Translations under genes and position numbers: made by a program | Notes under the pieces: generated by a model | The model's input: the letters and a program-made list of their open reading frames with translations, nothing else | What the model was told of the DNA's origin: nothing | The model's database searches: none | NCBI GenBank assembly: GCA_015057275.1 | Contig: SVEO01000003.1 | Location: 1-64,000, forward strand | Reading direction: 5' to 3' | Source of the DNA: Lachnospiraceae bacterium | GTDB taxonomy: Bacteria > Bacillota > Clostridia > Lachnospirales > Lachnospiraceae | DNA: 64,000 nt | Part shown: positions 18,244 through 27,800 of the stretch, piece by piece | Numbering within the stretch: the first letter of the stretch is position 1 | Layout of the letters: every line of letters begins with the position of its first letter

Positions 18244-19791
18244 GTGACAGAAATTATTATCAGTGTAATTGTAACATTGATTGTCGCGATACCTTCTACA
18301 ATATTTATTCTCACAGCTATTTTGAAGAAAAATGCAAATTCTAAGATTGGAAATGCGGAAAACAAAGCGAGAGAAATCATAGATGAAGCATTAAAAGTTG
18401 CTGAGACTAAAAAGAAGGAAGCACTCTTAGAAGCGAAGGAAGAGTCTTTAAAGACAAAGAATGAGCTGGAAAAAGAGACAAAAGAACGTCGTGCAGAGTT
18501 ACAAAAATACGAGAAGAGAGTTTTGTCAAAGGAAGAGGCCTTAGAAAGAAAGTCCGATGCGATGGATAAGCGTATTGCAAATCTCCAAAAGAAAGAGGAC
18601 GAGCTTGCTAAGGTTAGGGCCGAAGTTGACAAACTCAATGAGCAACGTTTACAGGAACTTGAAAGAATCTCTGGTCTTACCTCCGAACAAGCGAAAGAAT
18701 TTTTGTTGAAAACTGTTGAAGATGAAGTTAAGCATGAAACTGCCAAGATGATTAAAGAACTTGACAGTAAGGCAAAGGAAGAAGCATCTAAGAAAGCGAA
18801 GGATTACATCGTTACTGCAATCCAAAAGTGTGCGGCTGACCACGTTGCTGAGACAACAATTTCGGTTGTACAGTTGCCAAACGATGAAATGAAGGGTAGA
18901 ATCATTGGTCGTGAAGGAAGAAACATCCGTACCCTTGAGACCATGACCGGCGTAGAATTGATTATTGATGATACTCCGGAAGCTGTTATTTTATCCAGCT
19001 TTGATCCGGTGCGTAGAGAAGTTGCCAGAATTGCACTTGAAAAGCTGATTGTCGATGGACGTATCCATCCGGCAAGAATTGAAGAGATGGTTGAAAAAGC
19101 ACAGAAAGAAGTTGAAGTGATGATTCGCGAAGAAGGTGAAGCAGCAACTTTGGAAGTTGGTGTTCATGGCATTCATCCGGAACTTGTACGGTTGCTTGGT
19201 AAGATGAAATTCAGAACCAGTTATGGTCAGAACGCTTTAAAGCATTCTGTTGAGGTTGCTCATCTATCCGGTTTGCTTGCAGCAGAAATCGGCTGTGACA
19301 TTCGCATGGCAAAGAGAGCAGGCCTTCTGCATGATATCGGTAAGTCGGTAGACCATGAAATGGAAGGTTCTCATATTCAGATCGGTGTGGATTTATGTAA
19401 GAAGTACAAAGAATCCGGTTTGGTAATTAATGCGGTTGAAGCACACCATGGTGATGTAGAACCAACATCTTTAATTGCTTGCATTGTGCAGGCAGCTGAT
19501 GCGATTTCAGCGGCACGTCCGGGTGCTAGACGTGAAACGTTGGAAACCTATACAAACAGATTAAAACAATTAGAAGACATTACCAACGGCTTTAAGGGCG
19601 TTGATAGATCTTTTGCTATTCAAGCAGGTAGAGAGATTCGAGTAATGGTGATTCCGGAACAGGTAAGTGATGATGATATGGTTCTGTTGGCAAGAGATAT
19701 TGCAAAGCAGATTGAGTCTGAGCTGAATTATCCGGGTCAGGTTAGAGTAAATTTAATTCGTGAATCAAGAGCAGTTGATTACGCGAAATAA
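18244..19791 (+). CDS. rny: Ribonuclease Y
   Basis: Membrane-tethered endoribonuclease that starts bulk mRNA decay in Firmicutes. Layout: one N-terminal membrane helix (about 3-25), a long Lys/Glu-rich coiled coil (30-200), a KH RNA-binding domain (about 205-270, with [13 protein letters not shown]) and an HD phosphohydrolase domain (about 330-430, HDIGKS carrying the catalytic His-Asp). The 515 residues match the family. The GTG start is supported by a very strong AAGGAGGTG site. A terminator closes the gene, making it a single-gene unit beside recX. Confidence 0.96.
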   Translation: MTEIIISVIVTLIVAIPSTIFILTAILKKNANSKIGNAENKAREIIDEALKVAETKKKEALLEAKEESLKTKNELEKETKERRAELQKYEKRVLSKEEALERKSDAMDKRIANLQKKEDELAKVRAEVDKLNEQRLQELERISGLTSEQAKEFLLKTVEDEVKHETAKMIKELDSKAKEEASKKAKDYIVTAIQKCAADHVAETTISVVQLPNDEMKGRIIGREGRNIRTLETMTGVELIIDDTPEAVILSSFDPVRREVARIALEKLIVDGRIHPARIEEMVEKAQKEVEVMIREEGEAATLEVGVHGIHPELVRLLGKMKFRTSYGQNALKHSVEVAHLSGLLAAEIGCDIRMAKRAGLLHDIGKSVDHEMEGSHIQIGVDLCKKYKESGLVINAVEAHHGDVEPTSLIACIVQAADAISAARPGARRETLETYTNRLKQLEDITNGFKGVDRSFAIQAGREIRVMVIPEQVSDDDMVLLARDIAKQIESELNYPGQVRVNLIRESRAVDYAK

Positions 19792-19811
19792 ATCATCCTG
19801 TAATTCGAAGT

Positions 19812-19857
19812 AAAAGCCGGTGTGTATGACAAGTATGTTGTGCCATCGGCTTTTTTT
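19812..19857 (+). terminator. Terminator after rny
   Basis: AAAAGCCGGTG pairs with CATCGGCTTTT over a 21-base loop, followed by seven Ts. Confidence 0.85.
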
Positions 19858-19909
19858 CAAAAAATCAAATTGTGTAATCGGATATGATTTTACACAGAAT
19901 GGAGGGAAA

Positions 19910-20713
19910 ATGGCGAAAATCGGTTTTATTGGCATGGGTAATATGGGATATGCCATGTTAAAAGGTGTGTTACATCATTTTGAACCATCGGAGATTATTT
20001 TTACGGATGTGAATGAGGACAGAATGGAAGCGGTGGCACAGGAGACTGGCGTTTCCTATGCATTTTCGAATGCAGAGTGTGCAAATAAAGCAAAGTATAT
20101 TGTGTTGGCAATAAAGCCACAGTTTTATCCACAGGTTTTAAAGAATATTCAAAATGTTGTTAGAGAAGATCAGGTGGTAATTTCGATTGCACCCGGTATT
20201 GCAATTGATACAATTAAGATGACGTTGGGGTCGGATGCTCGTATTGTGCGCGCGATGCCAAATACTCCGGCGTTGGTTGGCGAGGGCATGACAGGTGTCT
20301 GTTATGAAGATGGCATGCTTACCGTGACGGAGATTGAATTTATTGAAACATTCTTTGCTTCGTTCGGGAAAATGCGTAAGGTGGATGAAAAGCTTTTGAG
20401 TGCAATAACTTGCGTTAGCGGAAGTTCTCCGGCTTATGTATTTATGTTTATCGAAGCGCTGGCGGATAGTGGTGTGAAGTACGGTCTTGCAAGAAAGGAA
20501 GCTTATGAATTTGCAGCGCAGACGGTGTTAGGTGCTGCAAAGTTGATGCTTGAAACAGGAGAGCATCCGGGTGTACTAAAGGACCAGGTGTGCTCACCGG
20601 CAGGAACTACAATTGCCGGGGTGGCAGCTCTTGAAGAGTATGGTTTGCGTAATGCGGTGTTGAAAGCGACTGATGCCTGCTATGCAAAAGCAGAAGGTTT
20701 TAAAGTTAATTGA
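19910..20713 (+). CDS. proC: Pyrroline-5-carboxylate reductase
   Basis: Last enzyme of proline synthesis, reducing 1-pyrroline-5-carboxylate with NAD(P)H. Start set at 19910 behind GGAGGG, giving 267 residues; the frame extends upstream without a ribosome site. The Rossmann motif GFIGMGNMG is at the N-terminus, RAMPNTPALVGEG lies mid-protein, and the C-terminal helical domain has the CVSGSSPAY and SPAGTTIAGVAALEE signatures. No proA or proB is adjacent. A 7-base inverted repeat (TGTGTAA/TTACACA, 19871-19896) sits just before the ribosome site. Confidence 0.94.
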   Translation: MAKIGFIGMGNMGYAMLKGVLHHFEPSEIIFTDVNEDRMEAVAQETGVSYAFSNAECANKAKYIVLAIKPQFYPQVLKNIQNVVREDQVVISIAPGIAIDTIKMTLGSDARIVRAMPNTPALVGEGMTGVCYEDGMLTVTEIEFIETFFASFGKMRKVDEKLLSAITCVSGSSPAYVFMFIEALADSGVKYGLARKEAYEFAAQTVLGAAKLMLETGEHPGVLKDQVCSPAGTTIAGVAALEEYGLRNAVLKATDACYAKAEGFKVN

Positions 20714-20769
20714 TTAAAAACTGTCGGATTACCAAATTTAATTTGTTCAGGTGGCAGAATGGAGTAAGT

Positions 20770-21315
20770 ATGGACGAAATTAAACGAATTCACAGAGAGC
20801 GGGTGTATAGGGGACATATTGTAGATTTTTACGAAGATGATATGTTGTTACCCGATGGTCGTATCGAGAAATTTGATTTTATCGGGCACAAGGGAGCGGC
20901 TGCGTGTTTGGCGGAACTGGAACCGGGTAAACTTTTGATGGTTCGTCAGTTTCGTAATGCACTTGACCGGCATACCTTGGAGATTCCGGCAGGTGGATTA
21001 AGCTCGGTGGATGAACGAACAAAAGATTGCGCAATGCGCGAGTTGGAGGAGGAAACCGGTTACAAAGCAGTAGATGCAGACGTTGAATTTCTTCTTCGCA
21101 TCAAGACAACCGTTGCTTTTTGTAATGAGAACATTGATGTATATTTTGCAAAAAATTTAACAAAGACGACACAGCATCTGGATGACGATGAGTATGTAGA
21201 TGTAGAAGTCTGGGAAATCGAGAAGCTTTTGGAAATGATTTATGCCGGAGACATTCAGGACAGCAAGACGGTAGCATCTTTATTGGCATATTATAATAAG
21301 TTTTATAATAAATAG
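20770..21315 (+). CDS. nudF: NUDIX hydrolase, ADP-ribose pyrophosphatase type
   Basis: Hydrolyses ADP-ribose to AMP and ribose-5-phosphate, clearing a reactive NAD breakdown product. Start placed at 20770 after AATGGAG, giving 181 residues. The NUDIX box G-x5-E-x7-REUxEExGU is complete: GGLSSVDERTKDCAMRELEE continuing ETGY. The VRQFRNALDRHTLEIPAG segment ahead of it is typical of the ADP-ribose group. In B. subtilis nudF also lies near spoIIM, and the same pairing appears here, which supports the name. Confidence 0.88.
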   Translation: MDEIKRIHRERVYRGHIVDFYEDDMLLPDGRIEKFDFIGHKGAAACLAELEPGKLLMVRQFRNALDRHTLEIPAGGLSSVDERTKDCAMRELEEETGYKAVDADVEFLLRIKTTVAFCNENIDVYFAKNLTKTTQHLDDDEYVDVEVWEIEKLLEMIYAGDIQDSKTVASLLAYYNKFYNK

Positions 21316-21348
21316 TATATAAGATGATTTTGTTATGCGGGAGTTTCT

Positions 21349-21909
21349 ATGCAGCAGGTGCAGGATAAATTCCTTTTGCGATATATATTCTTGATCTTAT
21401 TACTTTTGGGAGCAGTAGCTTCCGTATTGTGTCAAAAATATTTTGGTGAGAGTTTAAGTGCATATTATGAGAGTCTGGATGACTTCCAAAGCCAGATGGG
21501 GCAGGCAAACACAGAGTTTGCCGAATTATTTCCGTATGTTATTTTGCATCGTGGAAAAGAACTGTTGATTCTATGCTGTTTTAATCTAACGAATTTGTCG
21601 AAGTGGTATCAAGGCTGGTATGGTTTAAAATTGGGCTTTCTGATTACGACAATGTGTGGCGGATATTTAGCGTTATACGGGTTGCCGGGATTGCTTTACG
21701 GCATTGCATTCTATTTCCCGCATGGAATCTTATTGTTCTATTTGATTTATTTATCCATCCGTTATGTTGAGCATTATAAGCGCTGTAAGGCGAGTATGAA
21801 AGAATGGCGAAAGTTGATAATAGGTATGCTGGGCTTGTTTTTATTACTGTGCTTTTTGGAAAGTACGGTAAATCCTTGGCTATTAAAAAGGGTAATGCGT
21901 TTGTTATGA
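21349..21909 (+). CDS. spoIIM: SpoIIM-like stage II sporulation membrane protein
   Basis: Predicted polytopic membrane protein of 186 residues with about five hydrophobic segments. SpoIIM works with SpoIID and SpoIIP in peptidoglycan remodelling that drives engulfment of the forespore. Evidence: the N-terminal membrane helix after FLLRY, the GLPGLLYGIAFYFPHG region, and a final ESTVNPWLLK segment matching the family's Glu-x3-x-P end. The call also rests on its place after a nudF-like gene, as in B. subtilis. Sequence divergence leaves some doubt. A strong bidirectional terminator overlaps its stop. Confidence 0.75.
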   Translation: MQQVQDKFLLRYIFLILLLLGAVASVLCQKYFGESLSAYYESLDDFQSQMGQANTEFAELFPYVILHRGKELLILCCFNLTNLSKWYQGWYGLKLGFLITTMCGGYLALYGLPGLLYGIAFYFPHGILLFYLIYLSIRYVEHYKRCKASMKEWRKLIIGMLGLFLLLCFLESTVNPWLLKRVMRLL

Positions 21910-21922
21910 CGCATTACCCTTT
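21885..21922. terminator. Bidirectional terminator between spoIIM and the DAHP synthase gene
   Basis: AAAGGGTAATGCGT and ACGCATTACCCTTT pair perfectly around an 8-base loop between two convergent genes. Confidence 0.92.
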
Positions 21923-21926
21923 CATA

Positions 21927-22961
21927 CTATAACTGATTGGCAATCGATAAAATTAAGTTTTTGGAATCTTCCCAGCCAAGGCAAGGATCCGTGATGGATT
22001 TGCCGTAAACATGGGAACCGGTGCCAATCTTTTGGCAACCTTCCTCGATATAACTCTCAATCATCAAACCCTTGACAAAGTTATTTAAATCTTCAGAATG
22101 ACGACGGCAGTGCATTACTTCATTTGCAATTCGAATCTGTTCCTTGAACTTCTTTCCGGAGTTAGAGTGGTTGCAGTCGACAATTACAGCCGGATTCTGC
22201 AAATTTCTCTCCATGTAAAGCTGATAGAGCAGATTCAAATCCTCAAAATGGTAATTCGGAATCGTCTGGCCGTGTTTGCTTACAGAACCGCGTAAAATGG
22301 TATGTGTCAGTGGGTTTCCATCGGTCGAAACTTCCCAACCTCGATGAATAAATGTGTGTGCGGATTGCGCTGCCTGCACGGAATTCAACATAACGGATAA
22401 ATCTCCGCTAGTTGGATTTTTCATGCCGACCGGGATATCCATGCCGCTCGCTGTCAGACGATGTAACTGATTTTCTACTGAACGAGCACCAACCGCAACA
22501 TAAGATAAAATATCGGAGAGATAGCGGTAGTTCTCAGAATAGAGCATTTCATCGGCAGCGGTCAAGCCGGTTTCTTCAATCGCGCGGATATGCAACTTAC
22601 GAATCGTAATCAGACCGGCAAGCATATCCGGCTTTTTCTCTGGATCCGGCTGATGTAGCATGCCCTTGTAACCGTCTCCGGTTGTACGCGGCTTATTCGT
22701 ATAAATTCGTGGAATTAAAATTATCTTGTCTTTCACTTCCTCTTGTACGCGAGCAAGTCTCTGAATATAATCACAAACAGAATCTTCATTGTCTGCGGAG
22801 CACGGACCAATTATTAAAATAAATTTATCGGACTCGCCTGTAAAGACTTTACGAATCTCCTGGTCGTTTTTCTTTTTTGCTTTGATGCAAGCTTCTGGCA
22901 TCGGATAAAGTTCTTTTATTTCCTTCGGTGTTGGAAGCTTACGAATGAAATCAAAACTCAT
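21927..22961 (-). CDS. aroF: 3-deoxy-7-phosphoheptulonate synthase (type I)
   Basis: First step of the shikimate pathway, joining phosphoenolpyruvate and erythrose-4-phosphate. The start at 22961 follows AGAAAGGTG and gives 344 residues; seven more codons upstream lack support. Motifs of the AroF/G/H (type I-alpha) group: IIGPCSADN near 51, RIYTNKPRTTGDGYKGM near 88, GARSVENQLHR, MKNPTSGD and VDCNHSNSGK. Feedback specificity cannot be read. It stands alone with its own promoter. Confidence 0.93.
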   Translation of the reverse strand: MSFDFIRKLPTPKEIKELYPMPEACIKAKKKNDQEIRKVFTGESDKFILIIGPCSADNEDSVCDYIQRLARVQEEVKDKIILIPRIYTNKPRTTGDGYKGMLHQPDPEKKPDMLAGLITIRKLHIRAIEETGLTAADEMLYSENYRYLSDILSYVAVGARSVENQLHRLTASGMDIPVGMKNPTSGDLSVMLNSVQAAQSAHTFIHRGWEVSTDGNPLTHTILRGSVSKHGQTIPNYHFEDLNLLYQLYMERNLQNPAVIVDCNHSNSGKKFKEQIRIANEVMHCRRHSEDLNNFVKGLMIESYIEEGCQKIGTGSHVYGKSITDPCLGWEDSKNLILSIANQL

Positions 22962-23014
22962 AATATACACCTTTCTGCCCAATTTATCGGACGTAATTTC
23001 AAAAATTCTTATAT

Positions 23015-23043
23015 ATTATAGTGCATTCTTATACGGATTTCAA
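23015..23043 (-). promoter_or_regulatory. Promoter of the DAHP synthase gene
   Basis: On the minus strand TTGAAA (23043-23038), 17-base spacer, TATAAT (23020-23015). Confidence 0.75.
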
Positions 23044-23098
23044 GTGCAATCAAAAGAAAATATCTGTGTGAATGCTAACACAAAAATAGGCAGAATAT

Positions 23099-23127
23099 TT
23101 GCATGCAAAGAAATTTTCTGTTAAAAT
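23099..23127 (+). promoter_or_regulatory. Possible promoter of the pyrimidine phosphorylase gene
   Basis: TTGCAT at 23099-23104, 17-base spacer, TAAAAT at 23122-23127. An inverted repeat AAATATT-N6-AATATTT lies at 23174-23193 between this and the gene. Confidence 0.5.
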
Positions 23128-23218
23128 AGAGATAAGATATATGTGCATATGTAAACACAGAATAATTGTAGCAAATATTGGCAAGAATATTTAGTAGTTT
23201 GGGATGGGGTGAATTTGC

Positions 23219-24544
23219 ATGGAGATGAAGAGCATCATCGAAAAAAAACGGGACGGATATGCGCTGACCAAGGAAGAAATACAGTTTATCATTAAAGGTT
23301 GCGTCGATGGAACGATGCCAGAGTATCAACTAGCAGCGTTTTTGATGGCAGTATATTTTCGCGGATTGAATAAAGAAGAGACTGCAGAACTTACGTTGGC
23401 GATGGCAGACAGCGGAGAAATGCTTGATTTATCAGCGATATTCGGCATGAAAGTGGATAAGCACAGCACAGGCGGTGTTGGCGATAAAACAACACTTGTG
23501 CTCGCACCGATGCTGGCAGCTTGCGGTCTTCCAGTAGCTAAGATGTCTGGCAGAGGACTCGGACACACAGGTGGCACGATAGATAAACTGGAGAGTATCC
23601 CCGGATTTGTCACGAATATGAGTCGTGAGCAATTTATCAGTCAGGTAAATGAAATTGGAATTGCCCTTGCAGGTCAGACGGAGAATCTGGTTCCGGCAGA
23701 CAAAAAAATTTATGCCTTGCGCGATGTAACAGGAACGGTCGAGCAAATGTCGTTAATTGCCACCAGCATTATGAGCAAAAAGTTGGCTTCTGGTTCGGAT
23801 ATTATTCTACTTGATGTGAAGGCAGGTAGTGGAGCGTTCATGAAAGAAGAAACAGATGCGATTGCATTAGGACAGGAAATGGTAGAAATTGGTCTGATGG
23901 CGGATAAAGAAACGATAGCAATTGTGACTGATATGGATCAGCCGCTTGGTTATGCAGTCGGAAATGCATTGGAGATACGCGAGACGATAGAAGCGTTAAA
24001 AGGCAATGGGCCGGAAGATTTACTGGAACTTTGTTATGTTTTTGGCGCATATCTTTTAGTTGCAGCTAAGTGTGAGGAGTCGTTGGAAGCAGCACGAATA
24101 AGATTAATACAGACCATTAAAAGTGGCGATGCGCTGAAAAAATTTGTCCAATGGGTCGAAATGCAAGGAGGTAATCCATTGGTGGTGGAAAATTACAACT
24201 TGCTTCCAAAGGCATCCATTGTCATGGATTTAATTTCTGAGAGCACAGGCTTTGTGGAGCGAATACAATGTGAGATGATTGGAAAAGTGTGCCAAAAACT
24301 GGGTGGTGGTCGTGTAACAAAAGAAGATTCCATCAACTTATCGGTTGGCGTTGTACTACACAAAAAGGTTGGTGACCGATTAGAAGAGGGAGATGTGCTG
24401 GCAACATTATATGGTGACGATTTAGATCATATGAAGGAGGCGAAAGATATGCTTTTCAGTGCTTATCATCTTTCGAAAACTCCAGTGACAAAAAGAAAAC
24501 TAGTGAGATGGATTATCTCAAAAAACGGTGTAGAGAAATATTAA
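23219..24544 (+). CDS. pdp: Pyrimidine-nucleoside phosphorylase
   Basis: Splits thymidine, uridine or deoxyuridine with phosphate into base and (deoxy)ribose-1-phosphate for nucleoside salvage. The 441 residues start behind GGGGTG. The family signature is clear: KHSTGGVGDKTTLVLAP near 80, SGRGLGHTGGTIDKLESIPG near 109, and a C-terminal PYNP domain with GGGRVTKEDSINLSVGV. The Lys that distinguishes Pdp from thymidine-specific DeoA is not decidable here by eye, so thymidine phosphorylase remains possible. No deoC or cdd lies beside it. A terminator follows. Confidence 0.9.
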   Translation: MEMKSIIEKKRDGYALTKEEIQFIIKGCVDGTMPEYQLAAFLMAVYFRGLNKEETAELTLAMADSGEMLDLSAIFGMKVDKHSTGGVGDKTTLVLAPMLAACGLPVAKMSGRGLGHTGGTIDKLESIPGFVTNMSREQFISQVNEIGIALAGQTENLVPADKKIYALRDVTGTVEQMSLIATSIMSKKLASGSDIILLDVKAGSGAFMKEETDAIALGQEMVEIGLMADKETIAIVTDMDQPLGYAVGNALEIRETIEALKGNGPEDLLELCYVFGAYLLVAAKCEESLEAARIRLIQTIKSGDALKKFVQWVEMQGGNPLVVENYNLLPKASIVMDLISESTGFVERIQCEMIGKVCQKLGGGRVTKEDSINLSVGVVLHKKVGDRLEEGDVLATLYGDDLDHMKEAKDMLFSAYHLSKTPVTKRKLVRWIISKNGVEKY

Positions 24545-24565
24545 AATAGCGAAAATTTCGATGTC

Positions 24566-24607
24566 AAGACCGGTCGGTAACAGAATGTTATTTGACCGGT
24601 CTCTTAT
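24566..24607 (+). terminator. Terminator after the pyrimidine phosphorylase gene
   Basis: AAGACCGGTC pairs with GACCGGTCTCTT, with an inner TAACA/TGTTA stem. The T run is broken (CTCTTATT). Confidence 0.75.
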
Positions 24608-24673
24608 TATGTAAAAATTATTAAAAGTGATATATTAAAAAATTATTAATAATATTAAAGGTAAATAAAGTGC

Positions 24674-24702
24674 TTGACGAATGTATTTTGGTCGGTTATT
24701 AT
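24674..24702 (+). promoter_or_regulatory. Promoter of the adhesin/TasA-like operon
   Basis: TTGACG at 24674-24679, 17-base spacer, TATTAT at 24697-24702. The leader to the first start codon is then about 130 bases. Confidence 0.6.
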
Positions 24703-24740
24703 TGCGACACAAAGAAATCCATAAATAAAATGTGATGCGC

Positions 24741-24769
24741 ACACAATATGTAACATACATAAATTGTGT
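24741..24769 (+). promoter_or_regulatory. Inverted repeat in the leader of the adhesin operon
   Basis: ACACAATATGT and ACATAAATTGTGT form nested complementary arms around AACAT. It lies about 40 bases after the predicted -10 box, so it may be a protein operator or an mRNA hairpin. No T run follows. Confidence 0.45.
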
Positions 24770-24841
24770 ACGTATTCACGAATCCATTGAGCATAATTTG
24801 CTTAATCGGAATTTTAGTAAACAAAAAAGAAAGGAGAAAAA

Positions 24842-27800
24842 ATGAGAAAAAAATCGAATCGAAAGTTAGAACGAATAATATCGATGTTACTTGTGTTCGT
24901 TCTTTCAGCAACGTCTTTTCCTGTAAGCTCTCTTGCGTCAAGTGCCAAGCAAGAGACACTGCATAAGCGTTCGATGAGCGGAAATGTTAAGTTAATCAAA
25001 GTGAGTAACGGCAGATATTTTGATTCCAACTATAAGTACACAGATGCAGGCAATCCGGTGTACTGCACACAGGCAAATGGGAAAAGTCCGACTTCGGTTG
25101 GAAAAGCTTATGTTTTGGAGGTTTGGGAAGATTACAGTAAGGAAATGAAAAAAGGACTGTATGCAATTTTACAGAAAGGTTACCAAGGCGGAACCACATA
25201 TCCGTATGGAACAGAGTCGCAGGAGGAAGCGTACTATGCAACGCAGATTGCCGTACACTTGTGGGTCGGTCATTTCGGCAAGGACTCATCCTGTGTTAAT
25301 ACGCAGGCAAAGGCGATGACATGGACGGTTAGTGCATTACAGTTCTATGCAGACAACTATGCATTGCCGGAAAAGAATTGTCAGTTTAAGGTACAAAATA
25401 CCGACGCTTCAAAGCGTGCTTTCTATGCTGGCATGATGCTCTTAAAAGATGCTCTTAACATTGAATATGAAGAGGCTACCATAAGCTTAACCGGAAGCGG
25501 TGAAGGTGTAAAAGAGGGGAATTACTATGTGTACACCTACCATCTTGCGATGACGAATGGTACGTCTTGGACGGTAAAACAGACTTCAAAAATCAGCGGT
25601 GTAAAAATTAGCCCGACAAGCGGTACTTTAAAAACAGCGACAATTACCGTTAAAGTTCCGGTAAGTGCATCCGGCAAAAAAGTTAATATACTTGCAGAGT
25701 GTGAGGCGAAAGGAACGTATGCCTTAGACAACTTCCGTATCTTTATATCCAGTAATGATGCAAGTGAACAGAGAGTTGTCTATGCAGTGGAGGATGAAAT
25801 TTCGGATGCGGATGCCTGTGAAGTTAACTTTGTACTTCCGCAAAGCGGGGGTATTAAAATCTACAAGAAACGCAGTGACACCGGGAAGTATTCGAATAGT
25901 CTTGAAGGCACGAAATTTACTGTGTACTCAAACGCAGCCTGCACGACCAGCGTAGGGGAAATTACGATTGGTAAAACTGGTGCCGGAAAGCTGGAAAATT
26001 TGCCGCTTGGTATGTACTACGTAAAAGAGACGGATACACCGGCCGGTTACGTGGAAGAAGATACGGTGTATACGGTCGAACTAACGTCCGGCAATCTGAT
26101 TGAATTAATAGTAAAGAATGCACCAAACAGTGTCCCGTTGGAAGTGATAAAGCTAGATGAGACAGGAAATCCTTTAACCGGCGCAGAATTTACCGTTTAT
26201 GCAGAAAAGAACAATAGCAAAACGTTTCATAAACTTGGTGTCATGAAGGATAACAGAGATGGTACCTACAGTTATACTGTGACATTTCCAGCCGGTGGTG
26301 TGCTTGCCTACAAAATTAAAATTGAAGAAACGAAAAATCCGAACCATTACACCGGGATATACAAATCGCCGGAAATTGACATTGCAAACTCGGCCGGAGA
26401 AAAAATGACATTTACGGTAAGAAACCATCCAGAAGAACTTTATCTGGAAATCTTAAAGACAGATCAGGAAGGTACGCCGATTACAACCAAGACAGAGTTT
26501 TCCGTCACCGATAAAATCGATGCTGCGTTGATTGCAGAAAGTGTAACCTTCGGCGACGACAATGACAGTGAGGTTGTCATAATTTCTAACGTTACAATGC
26601 CAGATGGAACTGTGTATTCACAGCAGGATTTTATTTATAACGGAATAAGTTCTTCCTACAAAAATCCAGGAGAGATTGTCGTATATTATGATGGTGCCAA
26701 TAAGGCCTCTCAAGCTCCTAAAGGTTGGTATCAGTTTAATGATACTTTATCGGGTTCGGTTAACATGTATCTTTATAGTGACAGTTGGACGTATCTCGGC
26801 TATGACATCAATTACGGTGATGTCATATTCACTGCATATCCGTGGAGTGAGACTCTGAAGGATTATACCACGGAAGGTATCGAGCTTTCAAACAACTTAA
26901 AGGGACTGCATAGTCTGAAGTTGACGTGGACGAAGGATAATCAAGGGAAGGTAAAGGTCGTGGAAACAGCCACACAGACAGGTTATCTGCCAAACACAGA
27001 GATATGGTTTTACGATTTGAACGGAAGTACAGTGGATGAACCGGTCAAAGATACAGTTGTCAATATCGGCAAACAAATTACAATGCGTTTGATAAAACAG
27101 GACACAATGGGTACAGCGGTAAGTTTAAATGCTCTTACGGAAGCAAAGTTCGGTATTTTTGAGTGGGATAATACAATTGACGATTACGTGTTGATTGGAT
27201 ATCACAACACGAAGGGTGGGCTAAAAGTAAGCGGTGTAATTGAAAGTACCGGTATTTACAAAGTGACAAACGGCTTACAGTACTCTGAGAAAAATGAGGG
27301 TAAGTTTAAGTGGGTGGAGTTGCAGCCGCCAAAGGGTTATACCATCTATAATGGGCAGGAAAAAGAACTAAATGTCTTTGTAGATAATCAAAATGGGGAA
27401 ACAGAGAGTACCATTGCCTACAGTTCGACATTCTACAATCAGGCAGCCACCGGTTTCGTGCGGATTACAAAGGTGGATGCATTCAATGGTAAGCTGTTGC
27501 CCGGCGCAGAATTCACTTTGTATCGTCTTATTACAAATAATTCCACAACTGTGGAGCAGAGGATGGGTGCTTTGACTGATAACGGCGACGGTACTTATGT
27601 TTACGAAGGACTGACAAACGGAAACTATCGGATTGAAGAAACGACTGCACCGAAAGGATATACCGGAACAACGAAATCTCTTTCATTTGAAATTGATACG
27701 ACTGCGACAGGAAACGATATTGCAGTAAGAAACTTCTATGCAGTAGTAGAAAACACACCGTACTCCGGAAGTGTAAAGATTACAAAAAAGGATAGCGTAA

